From NCBI RefSeq assembly GCF_001049495.1, contig NZ_CDWI01000011.1, positions 744,001-808,000 of the forward strand: 64,000 nt of DNA, read 5' to 3'. The notes below the pieces were generated by a model. The model had not been told where the DNA came from and did no database searches. It worked only from the letters and a program-made list of their open reading frames with translations. Position 1 is the stretch's first letter. Each line of letters opens with the position of its first letter. Shown here piece after piece: positions 18,712 through 26,206 of the stretch. The stretch comes from Microbacterium sp. 3J1 (GTDB lineage: Bacteria; Actinomycetota; Actinomycetes; Actinomycetales; Microbacteriaceae). The position numbers and the translations under genes were made by a program.

Positions 18712-19584
18712 ATGGTCGCATTCACCAAGGGGCACGGCACCGGCAACGACTTCATCATCATCGCCGACCCCGACGGCACGCTCGAGCTGACTGCCGAACA
18801 GGTCGCGGTCCTCTGCGATCGCCACTTCGGCATCGGAGCAGACGGAATCCTCAGGGTCGTGCGGTCGTCAGCGATCCCGGAGGGCCGAGCAGCCCTCGAC
18901 GAAGAACCGGATGCCGAGTGGTTCATGGACTACCGGAACGCCGACGGTTCGATCGCCGAGATGTGCGGGAACGGCATCCGCGTCTTCGCCCACTACCTCG
19001 TGCGGTCCGGGCTGGCGACCATCGAGCACGGCTCGACGCTGCCCATCGGAACACGAGCCGGCGTTCGGGACGTCACGCGCAGTGAGACCGGCTACCAGGT
19101 GGATCTCGGCCTCTGGAAGCTGTCCGGCGACGATCCGCTGGTTCGGGCCGACGGACTCCCCGTGACCCGGCCAGGACTCGGCATCGATGTCGGCAATCCG
19201 CACGTCGTCGTCGCGTTGGCCTCGGATGCGGAGCTGGCATCCGTCGAGCTGCACCGCGCTCCCGACCTGGAGCCGATGCTCCCAGCCGGCGCGAATGTGG
19301 AGTTCGTCGTGCCCGGCGAGCCGCTGGTGCGCGACGGCATCGGTCACGTCCGCATGCGGGTCTCCGAGCGTGGCGTCGGCGAGACTCTGAGCTGTGGCAC
19401 AGGAGTCGCAGCGACGGCACTCGCTGTGCGGTATTGGGCGGGGGAGAAGGCGCCCTCCCACTGGCGCGTCGAGGTACCAGGCGGCACGCTCGGTGTGCGC
19501 ATGTTCGCGGCCGAAGACGGAGAGCACGTCGCTCTGTCCGGTCCCGCTCAGCTGGTCTTCAGCGGCGACGTCGAGCTCATCTGA
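18712..19584 (+). CDS. dapF: Diaminopimelate epimerase DapF
   Basis: DapF interconverts LL- and meso-diaminopimelate, giving the meso form used in peptidoglycan and lysine synthesis. The 290-residue enzyme has both catalytic cysteines: Cys85 in EMCGNGIR and Cys228 in [11 protein letters not shown]. The N-terminal [11 protein letters not shown] segment is intact. A loop insertion around residues 50-62 ([15 protein letters not shown]) is typical of Actinobacteria. It stands alone with its own leaderless promoter and faces the next gene convergently. Confidence 0.97.
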   Translation: MVAFTKGHGTGNDFIIIADPDGTLELTAEQVAVLCDRHFGIGADGILRVVRSSAIPEGRAALDEEPDAEWFMDYRNADGSIAEMCGNGIRVFAHYLVRSGLATIEHGSTLPIGTRAGVRDVTRSETGYQVDLGLWKLSGDDPLVRADGLPVTRPGLGIDVGNPHVVVALASDAELASVELHRAPDLEPMLPAGANVEFVVPGEPLVRDGIGHVRMRVSERGVGETLSCGTGVAATALAVRYWAGEKAPSHWRVEVPGGTLGVRMFAAEDGEHVALSGPAQLVFSGDVELI

Positions 19585-19602
19585 CGACGGCCGCGCCCTC
19601 GG

Positions 19603-20256
19603 TCACTCCGAGGGGACGGCCAGCGAGATCGGCTCGGTCGGGGGTGTTCCGTGCTTGCGGACCTTGAGCACACGGTACCCCTTGGCCGTCGCCGTCCGAT
19701 ACACGCTGAAACCGGGGTGGAACGTCGCGCCGATCCAGCGCTGCAGCGAGTCCGCACCGAGGTTGCGCTGCACGACGAGCCAGGCGTCGCTGCGGTCGTC
19801 CAGCCGGGGAATCCACTTCTCCAGAAGGCCGTGCAGCTCGTTCTTGCCCACGCGGATCGGCGGATTGGACCGGATCGTCCGGAAGGTCACATCCGCGGGA
19901 ACATCATCGGGCAGCGATGCGTTGACATTGGTGAGGCCAAGTGCGGCGGCATTCCTGCGCACGAGGTCGAGCGCCCTCTCGTTGACATCGACCGCCCAGA
20001 CGGTCGCATGCGGAGCAGCGAGGGCCATCGACAGCGTGATGGGTCCCCACCCGCTTCCGAGGTCGAGAAGGTTGCCTCCCGGCGGTACGGGAGGCATGTT
20101 CGAGAGAAGGACGGCGGTTCCGGCATCCAACCGATCCGGGCTGAAGACGCCACCCGCGGTGGTGACTTCCAGCTCACGGCCTGCGAGCGACACACGAATC
20201 GAACGCAGATTCTCAGGACTCGCCGGGGCCGCAGTGAAGTAGTGGTCTGACCCCAT
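19603..20256 (-). CDS. Class I SAM methyltransferase (RsmC/RlmG-like)
   Basis: The 217-residue protein has the SAM-binding loop NLLDLGSGWGPITL. The catalytic NPPIRVGK motif (NPPxxxG) is typical of the N2-guanine rRNA methyltransferases RsmC and RlmG and their single-domain relatives. Length corresponds to one domain, without the N-terminal half of the enterobacterial enzymes. The start at 20256 is fixed by a TACGCT hexamer six bases upstream. Target RNA is not known. It is divergent from hflX. Confidence 0.88.
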   Translation of the reverse strand: MGSDHYFTAAPASPENLRSIRVSLAGRELEVTTAGGVFSPDRLDAGTAVLLSNMPPVPPGGNLLDLGSGWGPITLSMALAAPHATVWAVDVNERALDLVRRNAAALGLTNVNASLPDDVPADVTFRTIRSNPPIRVGKNELHGLLEKWIPRLDDRSDAWLVVQRNLGADSLQRWIGATFHPGFSVYRTATAKGYRVLKVRKHGTPPTEPISLAVPSE

Positions 20257-20262
20257 ACCGCG

Positions 20263-20268
20263 AGCGTA
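20263..20268 (-). promoter_or_regulatory. -10 element TACGCT for the methyltransferase gene
   Basis: On the minus strand TACGCT ends six bases before the ATG at 20256. The hflX promoter (candidate -10 TAAGGT at 20283-20288) lies divergently about 20 bases away. Confidence 0.5.
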
Positions 20269-20322
20269 GCGGACACCGCGGGTAAGGTTAAGGCTCGCAA
20301 CAAACCCAGAGACAAGGACCGG

Positions 20323-21834
20323 ATGACGGAAACCACCACACACTCCACCGACGACGAGGCTGTCGAGCGCGTGCTCGCGAATTCCGAGAAGCGCACGGAG
20401 CCGCGCGTGTTCGGGGCAGCCCAGGCGCTGCAGGACGAGTCCACCGCCACGCACGCGTCGTCCGATGGAGAGCAATGGGATCTCGAAGATCGCCACGCCC
20501 TTCGCAGGGTGGGTGGTCTGTCGACCGAGCTCGAAGACGTCACCGAAGTCGAGTACCGGCAGCTGCGGCTGGAGAACGTGGTGCTCGTGGGCGTCTATCC
20601 CCAGGGGGCGCAGGAGGACGCAGAGAACTCGCTGCGCGAGCTCGCTGCTTTGGCTGAGACGGCAGGAGCGGTGGTTCTCGACGGCGTGCTCCAGCGCCGC
20701 CCTCACCCGGACGCGGCCACATACATCGGCCGGGGCAAGGCCCAGGAGCTGAAGGACATCGTCGCTGCGACCGGAGCCGACACCGTCATCGCCGACACCG
20801 AGCTTGCGCCCAGCCAGCGGCGCGCACTCGAGGACGTCGTCAAGGTGAAGGTCATCGACCGCACCACGGTCATCCTCGACATCTTCAGCCAGCACGCGAA
20901 GAGCCGCGAGGGCAAGGCCCAGGTCGAACTGGCTCAGCTCGAATACCTCCTCCCGCGGTTGCGTGGCTGGGGTGACTCGATGAGCCGTCAGGCCGGTGGG
21001 CAGGTCGGCGCCGGAGGCGCGGGCATGGGCTCGCGTGGTCCTGGTGAGACCAAGATCGAGCTCGACCGTCGCCGCATCCGTACGAAGATGGCGCTGTTGC
21101 GCCGGCAGATCCGTGACTTCGGTCCGGCGCGCGAGGCGAAGCGTGCGGAGCGCCGGCGGAACACCATCCCGTCGGTCGCGATCGCCGGCTACACCAATGC
21201 GGGCAAGTCGAGCCTGCTCAACGCGCTGACCAGCGCCGGGGTGCTCGTCGAGAATGCCCTGTTCGCGACGCTCGACGCCACCGTGCGGCGGTCCGAGACG
21301 GCTGACGGACGCGTCTACACCCTCACCGACACCGTCGGCTTCGTACGCAATCTGCCGCATCAGCTGGTCGAGGCGTTCCGGTCCACTCTCGAGGAGGTCG
21401 GCGACGCCGACGTCGTGCTTCACGTCGTCGACGGATCCCACCCCGATCCGGCCGGTCAGCTGCAGACGGTGCGAGACGTCATGGGCGATGTGGGTGTGCG
21501 GGACATGCCCGAGCTGGTCGTCTTCAACAAGGCAGACCTCATCGATCCCGATGAGCGCCTCGTACTCCGCGGCCTCGAGCCGTCGGCCCATTTCGTGTCA
21601 TCGCGATCGGGTGAGGGCGTCGAGGAGCTGCGGGCAGCGATCGAAGAGGCCCTTCCGAAGCCCGCGGTCGAGGTGCACGCGGTGGTTCCGTATGACCGGG
21701 GAGACCTGGTGGCCGCCATCCATGAGACCGGGATGCTGTTGTCGGTCGAGCATCGCGAGGACGGCACCCTGGTGCATGCCCGTGTGTCCGAGAGGCTCGC
21801 GGCCGATCTCGCTCCGTTCGCCGCGGCGAACTGA
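20323..21834 (+). CDS. hflX: Ribosome-splitting GTPase HflX
   Basis: HflX binds stalled or stressed 50S subunits and hydrolyses GTP. The 503-residue protein has an Actinobacteria-type N-terminal extension of about 60 residues. The HflX domain follows (GVYPQGAQEDAENSLRELAAL, then RPHPDAATYIGRGKAQEL), and then the glycine-rich GGAGMGSRGPGETKIELDRR. The G domain has AGYTNAGKSSLLN and DTVGFVRNLPHQLVEAF. It has a ribosome site AAGGA before the ATG and a leader of about 30 bases, so it is one of the few leadered genes here. Confidence 0.96.
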   Translation: MTETTTHSTDDEAVERVLANSEKRTEPRVFGAAQALQDESTATHASSDGEQWDLEDRHALRRVGGLSTELEDVTEVEYRQLRLENVVLVGVYPQGAQEDAENSLRELAALAETAGAVVLDGVLQRRPHPDAATYIGRGKAQELKDIVAATGADTVIADTELAPSQRRALEDVVKVKVIDRTTVILDIFSQHAKSREGKAQVELAQLEYLLPRLRGWGDSMSRQAGGQVGAGGAGMGSRGPGETKIELDRRRIRTKMALLRRQIRDFGPAREAKRAERRRNTIPSVAIAGYTNAGKSSLLNALTSAGVLVENALFATLDATVRRSETADGRVYTLTDTVGFVRNLPHQLVEAFRSTLEEVGDADVVLHVVDGSHPDPAGQLQTVRDVMGDVGVRDMPELVVFNKADLIDPDERLVLRGLEPSAHFVSSRSGEGVEELRAAIEEALPKPAVEVHAVVPYDRGDLVAAIHETGMLLSVEHREDGTLVHARVSERLAADLAPFAAAN

Positions 21835-21837
21835 CGC

Positions 21838-22506
21838 TCAGCGGGCGACGAAGCGCGCCTCGACGGTCGCGGAGATGACGATCTCCTCCGGCTCGTACTC
21901 CATCGCGGCGTCAGAGGTGGGCGAGGCAGCGAGCATCGCGCCCCGAGATTTCGTCATCCCCGCGAAAGCCTGGTTCGGCGCGGGGGCGATGAGTCCGACG
22001 TCGGCGATCTCGACGGGGGTCACCTCGTGGAGCCCGAGGGCGGCCGCGTACGCCTGAGCGCGCGCGACGGCCACCGAGACGGCCTGCGCGGCGACGTCGC
22101 GTTCCACACGCGCGGTGGTCTCGGGCGTGAGGTGCCAGTCGACCCACCCGACCTCGACGCCGTCCCACGACGAGATGTCGGAGACCCACATCGACAGATC
22201 GGACACGTCGGTGAAGGTCGCGCTCAGATCGATGCCGGCATAGTACACGGGGGCGAGTCGCTTGCCCTCGTTGTTCCACGGGCGCTCGGCGCGCACCGAG
22301 AGCCGCTTGCTCGACCAATCGACGACCGAGCCACCGGCCCTGCGGTCGGCGATGCTCTCTCGTACCGGCTCGGCGAGCCGCATCGTCAGCTCGACCACCG
22401 CCGCGCGCTCGGGTCCGTCGGCGCGGACGGACACACGGACGGTCGCGCGTTCGGGGGTGATGCGGGCCTCGTGCTCGCCGCGTACGGTGACGGTGACTTC
22501 GCTCAT
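21838..22506 (-). CDS. SIMPL (DUF541) domain protein
   Basis: The 222-residue protein starts VTVRGEHEARITPERATVRVSVRADGPE, the typical SIMPL beginning. It also has an Ala-rich helix with RAQAYAAALGL and a final repeated beta region. There is no signal peptide, unlike many SIMPL proteins, so it is probably cytoplasmic. Function is unknown. The start at 22506 is supported by a TAGAGT hexamer six bases upstream on the minus strand. It converges on hflX with a 3-base gap. Confidence 0.85.
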   Translation of the reverse strand: MSEVTVTVRGEHEARITPERATVRVSVRADGPERAAVVELTMRLAEPVRESIADRRAGGSVVDWSSKRLSVRAERPWNNEGKRLAPVYYAGIDLSATFTDVSDLSMWVSDISSWDGVEVGWVDWHLTPETTARVERDVAAQAVSVAVARAQAYAAALGLHEVTPVEIADVGLIAPAPNQAFAGMTKSRGAMLAASPTSDAAMEYEPEEIVISATVEARFVAR

Positions 22507-22512
22507 GCCGCG

Positions 22513-22518
22513 ACTCTA
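22513..22518 (-). promoter_or_regulatory. -10 element TAGAGT for the SIMPL gene
   Basis: On the minus strand TAGAGT ends six bases before the ATG at 22506. Confidence 0.5.
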
Positions 22519-22647
22519 CGCCAGCGTCAGGACATCGCGGGAATGGCGTCGGCGCCGAGGACGTTGTAGTCTGAGATGCTCGGGCGCTCCGGTTCCCGAG
22601 ATGGTAATTCCACAGAGTGACAGCGGCTCCTTCGAGAGAAGGACCAC

Positions 22648-23017
22648 GGGGCTGATCGGTTTCGACAGCGCCTGTGAATCCACGAGAAGCGGGCCGAGGA
22701 TGCAGAGTTATCTCGTAAACGCTCTCTGCAAAAACATAGTTGCCGAAACCAAGCGCAACGACTTCGCCCTCGCTGCCTAAGCGAGCCCGATAGTCCGTCA
22801 GGCCGTACGTGATTCCGGTACGGATCCTGGCGTCATCTAGGAATCTTGCTGTGTGACGGCGTCTGGACGTCACATGGGACTCTTGCCAGGCTGGGCTCGT
22901 CGACTTAGGTGTCTGTGACAAAGGTCGGAGCCGAGTAGAACGTCTTCACAGACTGCGCCCGGAGAAGGCGTGGAGACTCAGCGTTGGACGGGGGTTCGAT
23001 TCCCCCCAGCTCCACCA
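22648..23017 (+). ncRNA. ssrA: Transfer-messenger RNA (tmRNA)
   Basis: The 5' end GGGGCTGATCGGTTTCGACAG and the 3' end CCCCAGCTCCACCA, with the T-loop GGTTCGATTCC, form the tRNA-like domain with CCA encoded. The tag frame ends in NDFALAA followed by TAA at 22778-22780. If the resume codon is the GCT at 22721, the tag is ALCKNIVAETKRNDFALAA (19 residues). The resume codon is inferred from position, not proven. tmRNA with SmpB frees stalled ribosomes. The 3' end is the junction with the prophage. Confidence 0.95.
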
Positions 23018-23038
23018 GGTCGCTGTCACAAGCAAAGA

Positions 23039-23080
23039 GGCCCGCCTCCCTAGTAATCACTAGGGAGGCGGGCCTTTTTT
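23039..23080 (+). terminator. Intrinsic terminator after ssrA
   Basis: A perfect 16-base stem (starting GGCCCGCCTCCCTAGT) with loop AATC is followed by six Ts. It ends rightward transcription from ssrA. Because it lies after the junction, it may be phage DNA that restores a terminator for the host gene. The stem also precedes the integrase stop, so it may act on both strands. Confidence 0.9.
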
Positions 23081-23097
23081 GCGTTGTGGATAACTCG

Positions 23098-24273
23098 TCA
23101 GGCGGCGAGCCCTGCCCACACTTTGCCCACATCTGCTGCTGTCGCGCGCTCGTCGAGCCGGTTCGCGACGTCGTCGAGGTCGTCGTCGAAGAGGTCGGCG
23201 TAGGTGTCGAGGGTCATGGCTGCGGACTTGTGGCCGAGCATCCGCTGCACCGCCTTGACGTGTGCGCCCGAGCTGATCGCGAGCGACGCGGCCGTGTGGC
23301 GTAGGTCGTGTGGGGTGAGCCGCTCGATCCTCGCCTCGTCGGTGGCGCGTGAGAACCAGGAGCCGGCGCCCTCGCTCGTCTTCGCCCGGCGGAGGAAGTT
23401 GCCGCTCGCGTCGCCGAACACGAGATCGCCCTTCGACTTGCCGGCGCACTGTCGCTCGAGCGCGGCCGCGAGGAAGGCCGGGAATGGGACGGTGCGCTTC
23501 TCCCAGGACTTCGGGGCGCCGACCTCGATCACGCCGTCGACCTCGACCGCGGCACGGTTCACGTGCACGCGCCGGCGCAGCATGTTGATGTCGGAGACGC
23601 GCAGCCCGATCGCCTCGCTCCATCGCAGCCCGCAGTACGCGAGCACGAGGGTGAGCGTCGCCAGCGTGTGGTCGTGCGTCGCGGCCGCGAGCCGGACGAC
23701 CTCGGCATCCGTGAGGTACCGGCGTTCCTTCTGCGAGATCTTCTTCGGCAGGTTCCGCGCGCCCCGTGCGGGGTTCTTCGAGATCCGGCGATCGCGGACG
23801 GCGACGTCAAGGATCCCGGCGAGTACTCCGAGCGCCCGCAGCACCACGGTCGCCGACCGCGGCCCGGTCGTGTTGCGCCGGACGCGCTGCCGATCGGTGA
23901 CGGCCGTGCCGGCGCTCATCTCTGAGATCCAGGACTCGACGGCCGACGGCTTGATGTCGCCGACCGGGGTCGCACCCCATCGCGGCTTCACGTGGACGTT
24001 CCACGACGTCTCGAGCGAGTGGTACGACGAGGGCTTCAGGCCCTTCTTGGTGAGCAGCCAGGCGTCGCCGAGCGCGCCGACGTCGACGCGCGAGTCCTTC
24101 GGGTCGAAGTACTCGCCGGTCGCCTTCGACACAGTGACCGAGGCGAGGAACAGCTCAGCGTCTTTCTTCGTGCGGAAGCCGCGCTTGTCGGTCTGCGACT
24201 TGTCCGGCTTCCGGTAGCGCACCCGGTAGCGGCGTCCCTGCGCGGTGTCGTACGGCGTGATCGATCCGGCCAT
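23098..24273 (-). CDS. int: Tyrosine site-specific integrase
   Basis: The 391-residue recombinase inserts and excises the prophage. The N-terminal arm-binding domain is at about residues 1-60, the core-binding SAM-like domain at about 65-165, and the catalytic domain follows. Catalytic residues are present: Arg217 (GLRWSE), His322 and Arg325 (HDLRHT), His348 (LGHKS) and Tyr358 (DTYADLF). The start at 24273 overlaps no gene, and the preceding peptidase gene ends 2 bases away, so the two are co-transcribed. Target is ssrA by position. Confidence 0.96.
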   Translation of the reverse strand: MAGSITPYDTAQGRRYRVRYRKPDKSQTDKRGFRTKKDAELFLASVTVSKATGEYFDPKDSRVDVGALGDAWLLTKKGLKPSSYHSLETSWNVHVKPRWGATPVGDIKPSAVESWISEMSAGTAVTDRQRVRRNTTGPRSATVVLRALGVLAGILDVAVRDRRISKNPARGARNLPKKISQKERRYLTDAEVVRLAAATHDHTLATLTLVLAYCGLRWSEAIGLRVSDINMLRRRVHVNRAAVEVDGVIEVGAPKSWEKRTVPFPAFLAAALERQCAGKSKGDLVFGDASGNFLRRAKTSEGAGSWFSRATDEARIERLTPHDLRHTAASLAISSGAHVKAVQRMLGHKSAAMTLDTYADLFDDDLDDVANRLDERATAADVGKVWAGLAA

Positions 24274-24275
24274 GG

Positions 24276-24713
24276 TCAGGCGACCTCGACGCGGTGAGCG
24301 AATTGGCCGGCGCCCATCCTCGGGTCGACATAGACGGCGGTGTCCGTGCGCAGGAGCGTACTGCGGTAGACGACCACGAGCTCGTCGGGCACGTTGAGGT
24401 CGATCGCCATCGACGTCACGTGGCCGTCGCGGTGGCGCTCGGCCTCGGCATAGGCCTCGGGCGTGATGAGCGTCTGCGCGGCCCAGATGTTCGCGGCTGC
24501 CTCTTGCCGCTTCCGGATGAGGCCGAAGTCGGTGGGCAGGTGCCCGAGTACGTGGTGCCCGATCTCGTGGCACATGACGCCGCGGAGGATGCGGCCGCGC
24601 ATCCCGGGCGTCAGGTCGATGTGGTTGTTGCCCGGCGCGTACCCGCTCCGGTGTATGCCGCGGCGCTCTCTGACCGTGAGGCCGAGATCAGCTGCGAGGT
24701 TCCATACGTCCAT
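24276..24713 (-). CDS. ImmA/IrrE family metallopeptidase
   Basis: The 145-residue protein has the zinc motif HEIGHHVLGH (His49, Glu50, His53) and a following EAAANIWAAQTLI helix typical of ImmA/IrrE proteins. In ICEBs1 and similar elements such proteases cut the phage repressor to trigger induction. Its position between repressor and integrase in the lysogeny operon fits that role here, by inference. A GAGGGGG site lies ahead of the ATG at 24713. A fused sensor domain is absent, so a separate activator would be needed. Confidence 0.92.
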   Translation of the reverse strand: MDVWNLAADLGLTVRERRGIHRSGYAPGNNHIDLTPGMRGRILRGVMCHEIGHHVLGHLPTDFGLIRKRQEAAANIWAAQTLITPEAYAEAERHRDGHVTSMAIDLNVPDELVVVYRSTLLRTDTAVYVDPRMGAGQFAHRVEVA

Positions 24714-24737
24714 GCGGTACCCCCTCGGTGGGCATGG

Positions 24738-25085
24738 TTATGCGTTGTCGAAGTCCGCGTCGTGGCCGGCGGGGAACTCGTCGATCGACTCATTGGCGAC
24801 CAAGTCGTAATCCTGCTGGTGACGTGCGACATTCTCCGCGCGCTGCATCAGCTCGACCTCGGAGACACCGAGCGCTTTCGCGATTGCCGAGATATCCCAG
24901 ACGTTGAGGATGACGCGGCGGCCGGTCTTCGTGTTGCCGCCGTCGAGGCGGTCGGACATGTACTGCGACGACTTGCCGATGAGGCGCCCGAGCGCGCGCG
25001 ACGAGAGCGACTGGCGTCCCATCTCCGCCTTGATCTCGGACACGAGAGCAGCTGCGAAGCGCTCGGCGAACTCGGTTTCGGTCAT
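24738..25085 (-). CDS. Prophage immunity repressor (HTH, CI-like)
   Basis: The 115-residue protein has an XRE-like helix-turn-helix at about residues 25-75: LSSRALGRLIGKSSQYMSDRL, then VWDISAIAKALGVSEVELM. A short acidic tail follows in place of a peptidase-type oligomerisation domain, so it would not self-cleave like lambda CI. The start MTETEF at 25085 was preferred to a longer frame from 25157 because the longer form would run through the operator region. It is transcribed away from the cro-like gene and opposite to the early operon. Confidence 0.85.
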   Translation of the reverse strand: MTETEFAERFAAALVSEIKAEMGRQSLSSRALGRLIGKSSQYMSDRLDGGNTKTGRRVILNVWDISAIAKALGVSEVELMQRAENVARHQQDYDLVANESIDEFPAGHDADFDNA

Positions 25086-25103
25086 GAGCCCATCATGGCA
25101 GAC

Positions 25104-25187
25104 TGCATGAATTTTGCACAAGCTGCATGACGAGGTTGACAGTGCATGAACATCCATGCGACGTTAACTGCATGGAACTTCATGCAT
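25104..25187. promoter_or_regulatory. Operator region with five TGCATG-type sites
   Basis: The self-complementary core TGCATG or its ATGCAT/CATGCA variants occurs at 25104, 25124, 25143, 25169 and 25181, within 84 bases between the repressor and the cro-like gene. A TTGACA at 25136-25141 has the right distance to serve as -35 for a transcript starting at the cro-like ATG (25172). These are probably binding sites for the repressor and the cro-like protein. The last two sites overlap or follow the start codon. Confidence 0.75.
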
Positions 25188-25441
25188 CTACTCCCGAGGA
25201 TGCGAACACCGCTCGACGCTTCGCCGATGAAGTCCGCGGCGAACTCGCTCGGCAGCGTCGCACCGCCGCGGAACTCGCTCTCGCGATCGGCACTTCTCAG
25301 CACACCATCGGCCGTCGGCTGAGCGGCGCGAAGCCGTTCAACGCCGTCGAGATGGTCCTCGCCGCACGCTTCTTGGGCATCGGACTTCCGGTGCTCTGGG
25401 AGCGGGCGACGGCCCCTCAGCCTGCCGAGGTGGCGTCGTGA
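25172..25441 (+). CDS. Cro-like HTH protein
   Basis: The 89-residue protein has an XRE-type HTH (AAELALAIGTSQHTIGRRLSG at about residues 31-51) and is the first gene of the rightward early operon, across the operator from the repressor. That position and size suggest a Cro-type repressor of the lysogeny promoter. The start MELHAS at 25172 lies within the operator; a longer frame from 25127 would include the TTGACA element and is rejected. It overlaps the next gene by GTGA. Confidence 0.8.
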   Translation: MELHASTPEDANTARRFADEVRGELARQRRTAAELALAIGTSQHTIGRRLSGAKPFNAVEMVLAARFLGIGLPVLWERATAPQPAEVAS

Positions 25442-25659
25442 CCGCGTCGCACCTCGCGCCGTCGTCGTGCTTCATCTGCGGTCGCGCACCGCACGAGCCG
25501 CTCAGCGATGAGGACGGCACGCACGCCTACTGGTCGAACGCTGACGCAGACGCGGAAGCGGCCGAGCACGACCGTCAGGTCGTTGCAGCTGGCGGTCCGA
25601 CCTATCCGAGCATGACCGACGTCGAGACCCTCGACCCCCGAGAGGCGGTGTACTCGTGA
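25438..25659 (+). CDS. Small phage protein with CxxC pair
   Basis: This 73-residue protein starts GTG in a GTGA overlap. One cysteine pair (SSCFICGRAP) near residue 12 resembles half of a zinc ribbon; no partner pair is present, so metal binding would need a dimer or other ligands (several His follow). The rest is acidic. I do not recognise a family. It sits between two HTH genes at the start of the early operon and may be a regulatory cofactor, but that is a guess. Confidence 0.65.
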   Translation: MTASHLAPSSCFICGRAPHEPLSDEDGTHAYWSNADADAEAAEHDRQVVAAGGPTYPSMTDVETLDPREAVYS

Positions 25660-25901
25660 GCAACGTCACCCCGATCAAGCCCCGGCCGGTCACCGAGACC
25701 CCGCGCTACCTTTCGCCCGAGCAGGTCTGCGAGCTCGTCCCCGGGATGACGGTCGCGAACCTCAAGGACCTCCGCGCGTCGGGGAAGGGCCCGCGCTACA
25801 GCAAGCCGACCGGCGACCGCGGTCACGTCACCCTCTACCGCGAGGTCGACGTCGTCGCCTGGGTCGAGGCGGCGTTCGTGAAGACGCGGGATCAGTCATG
25901 A
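25656..25901 (+). CDS. Excisionase-like winged-helix protein
   Basis: The 81-residue protein has the AlpA/Xis-type MerR-like helix: YLSPEQVCELVPGMTVANLKDLRASGKGPRYSK, then VTLYREVDVVAWVEA. Phage excisionases share this layout (short DNA-binding domain ending in a DVVAWVE-type helix), and a position early in the operon is usual. It could also be a general early regulator. The GTG start overlaps the previous stop; the next gene overlaps by ATGA. Confidence 0.75.
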   Translation: MSNVTPIKPRPVTETPRYLSPEQVCELVPGMTVANLKDLRASGKGPRYSKPTGDRGHVTLYREVDVVAWVEAAFVKTRDQS

Positions 25902-26155
25902 CTTCCGGATCGTGGGGATCCGGAGAGCCCACTGGGGAGCGGGCGGAGGTGGACCGGGGCTCCGCTGGGGCGGCAGCTCCGGCCACCGGCTCCGCCCGGA
26001 TCGTCATCGGCATGGCGGCGCTGAACCTCACCATCCTCTGCGTGGTGCTGGCCTGCTTCGCCGGCGTCGCCAACGGGCTTCTCGTCCTCGCCACCATCTT
26101 CGCCGCGGTGTTCGCGTGGGCCGCCGGCGCGTTCACCAGGAGCTTCTGGGACTAG
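25898..26155 (+). CDS. Small two-helix membrane protein
   Basis: The 85-residue protein has an N-terminal Gly/Ser/Glu-rich soluble part and two adjacent hydrophobic helices (about residues 35-57 and 60-78), ending in FTRSFWD. No family is recognised. Early-operon membrane proteins of this size in actinophages are sometimes superinfection-exclusion or host-membrane effectors, but nothing here shows that. It overlaps the excisionase-like gene by ATGA and is followed by a 51-base gap with a ribosome site for the ParB-domain gene. Confidence 0.65.
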   Translation: MTSGSWGSGEPTGERAEVDRGSAGAAAPATGSARIVIGMAALNLTILCVVLACFAGVANGLLVLATIFAAVFAWAAGAFTRSFWD

Positions 26156-26206
26156 ACCACCGCGCGGCATCCGCACCTCTCACTCATCCATTCATCAGGA
26201 GTCACC

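Noticed and set aside
19590..19615. Bidirectional terminator between dapF and the methyltransferase gene
   Set aside because: CCTCGG/CCGAGG can pair around five bases, but the stem is only six base pairs, lies partly inside the methyltransferase coding end, and no T-run is present.
22905..23132. Minus-strand open frame of 75 codons across the tmRNA 3' end
   Set aside because: It is the usual false gene read antisense to ssrA and its terminator; no ribosome site and no independent support.
25127..25171. Longer N-terminus for the cro-like protein
   Set aside because: It would place coding sequence over the TTGACA element and operator copies; the internal ATG fits the promoter spacing.
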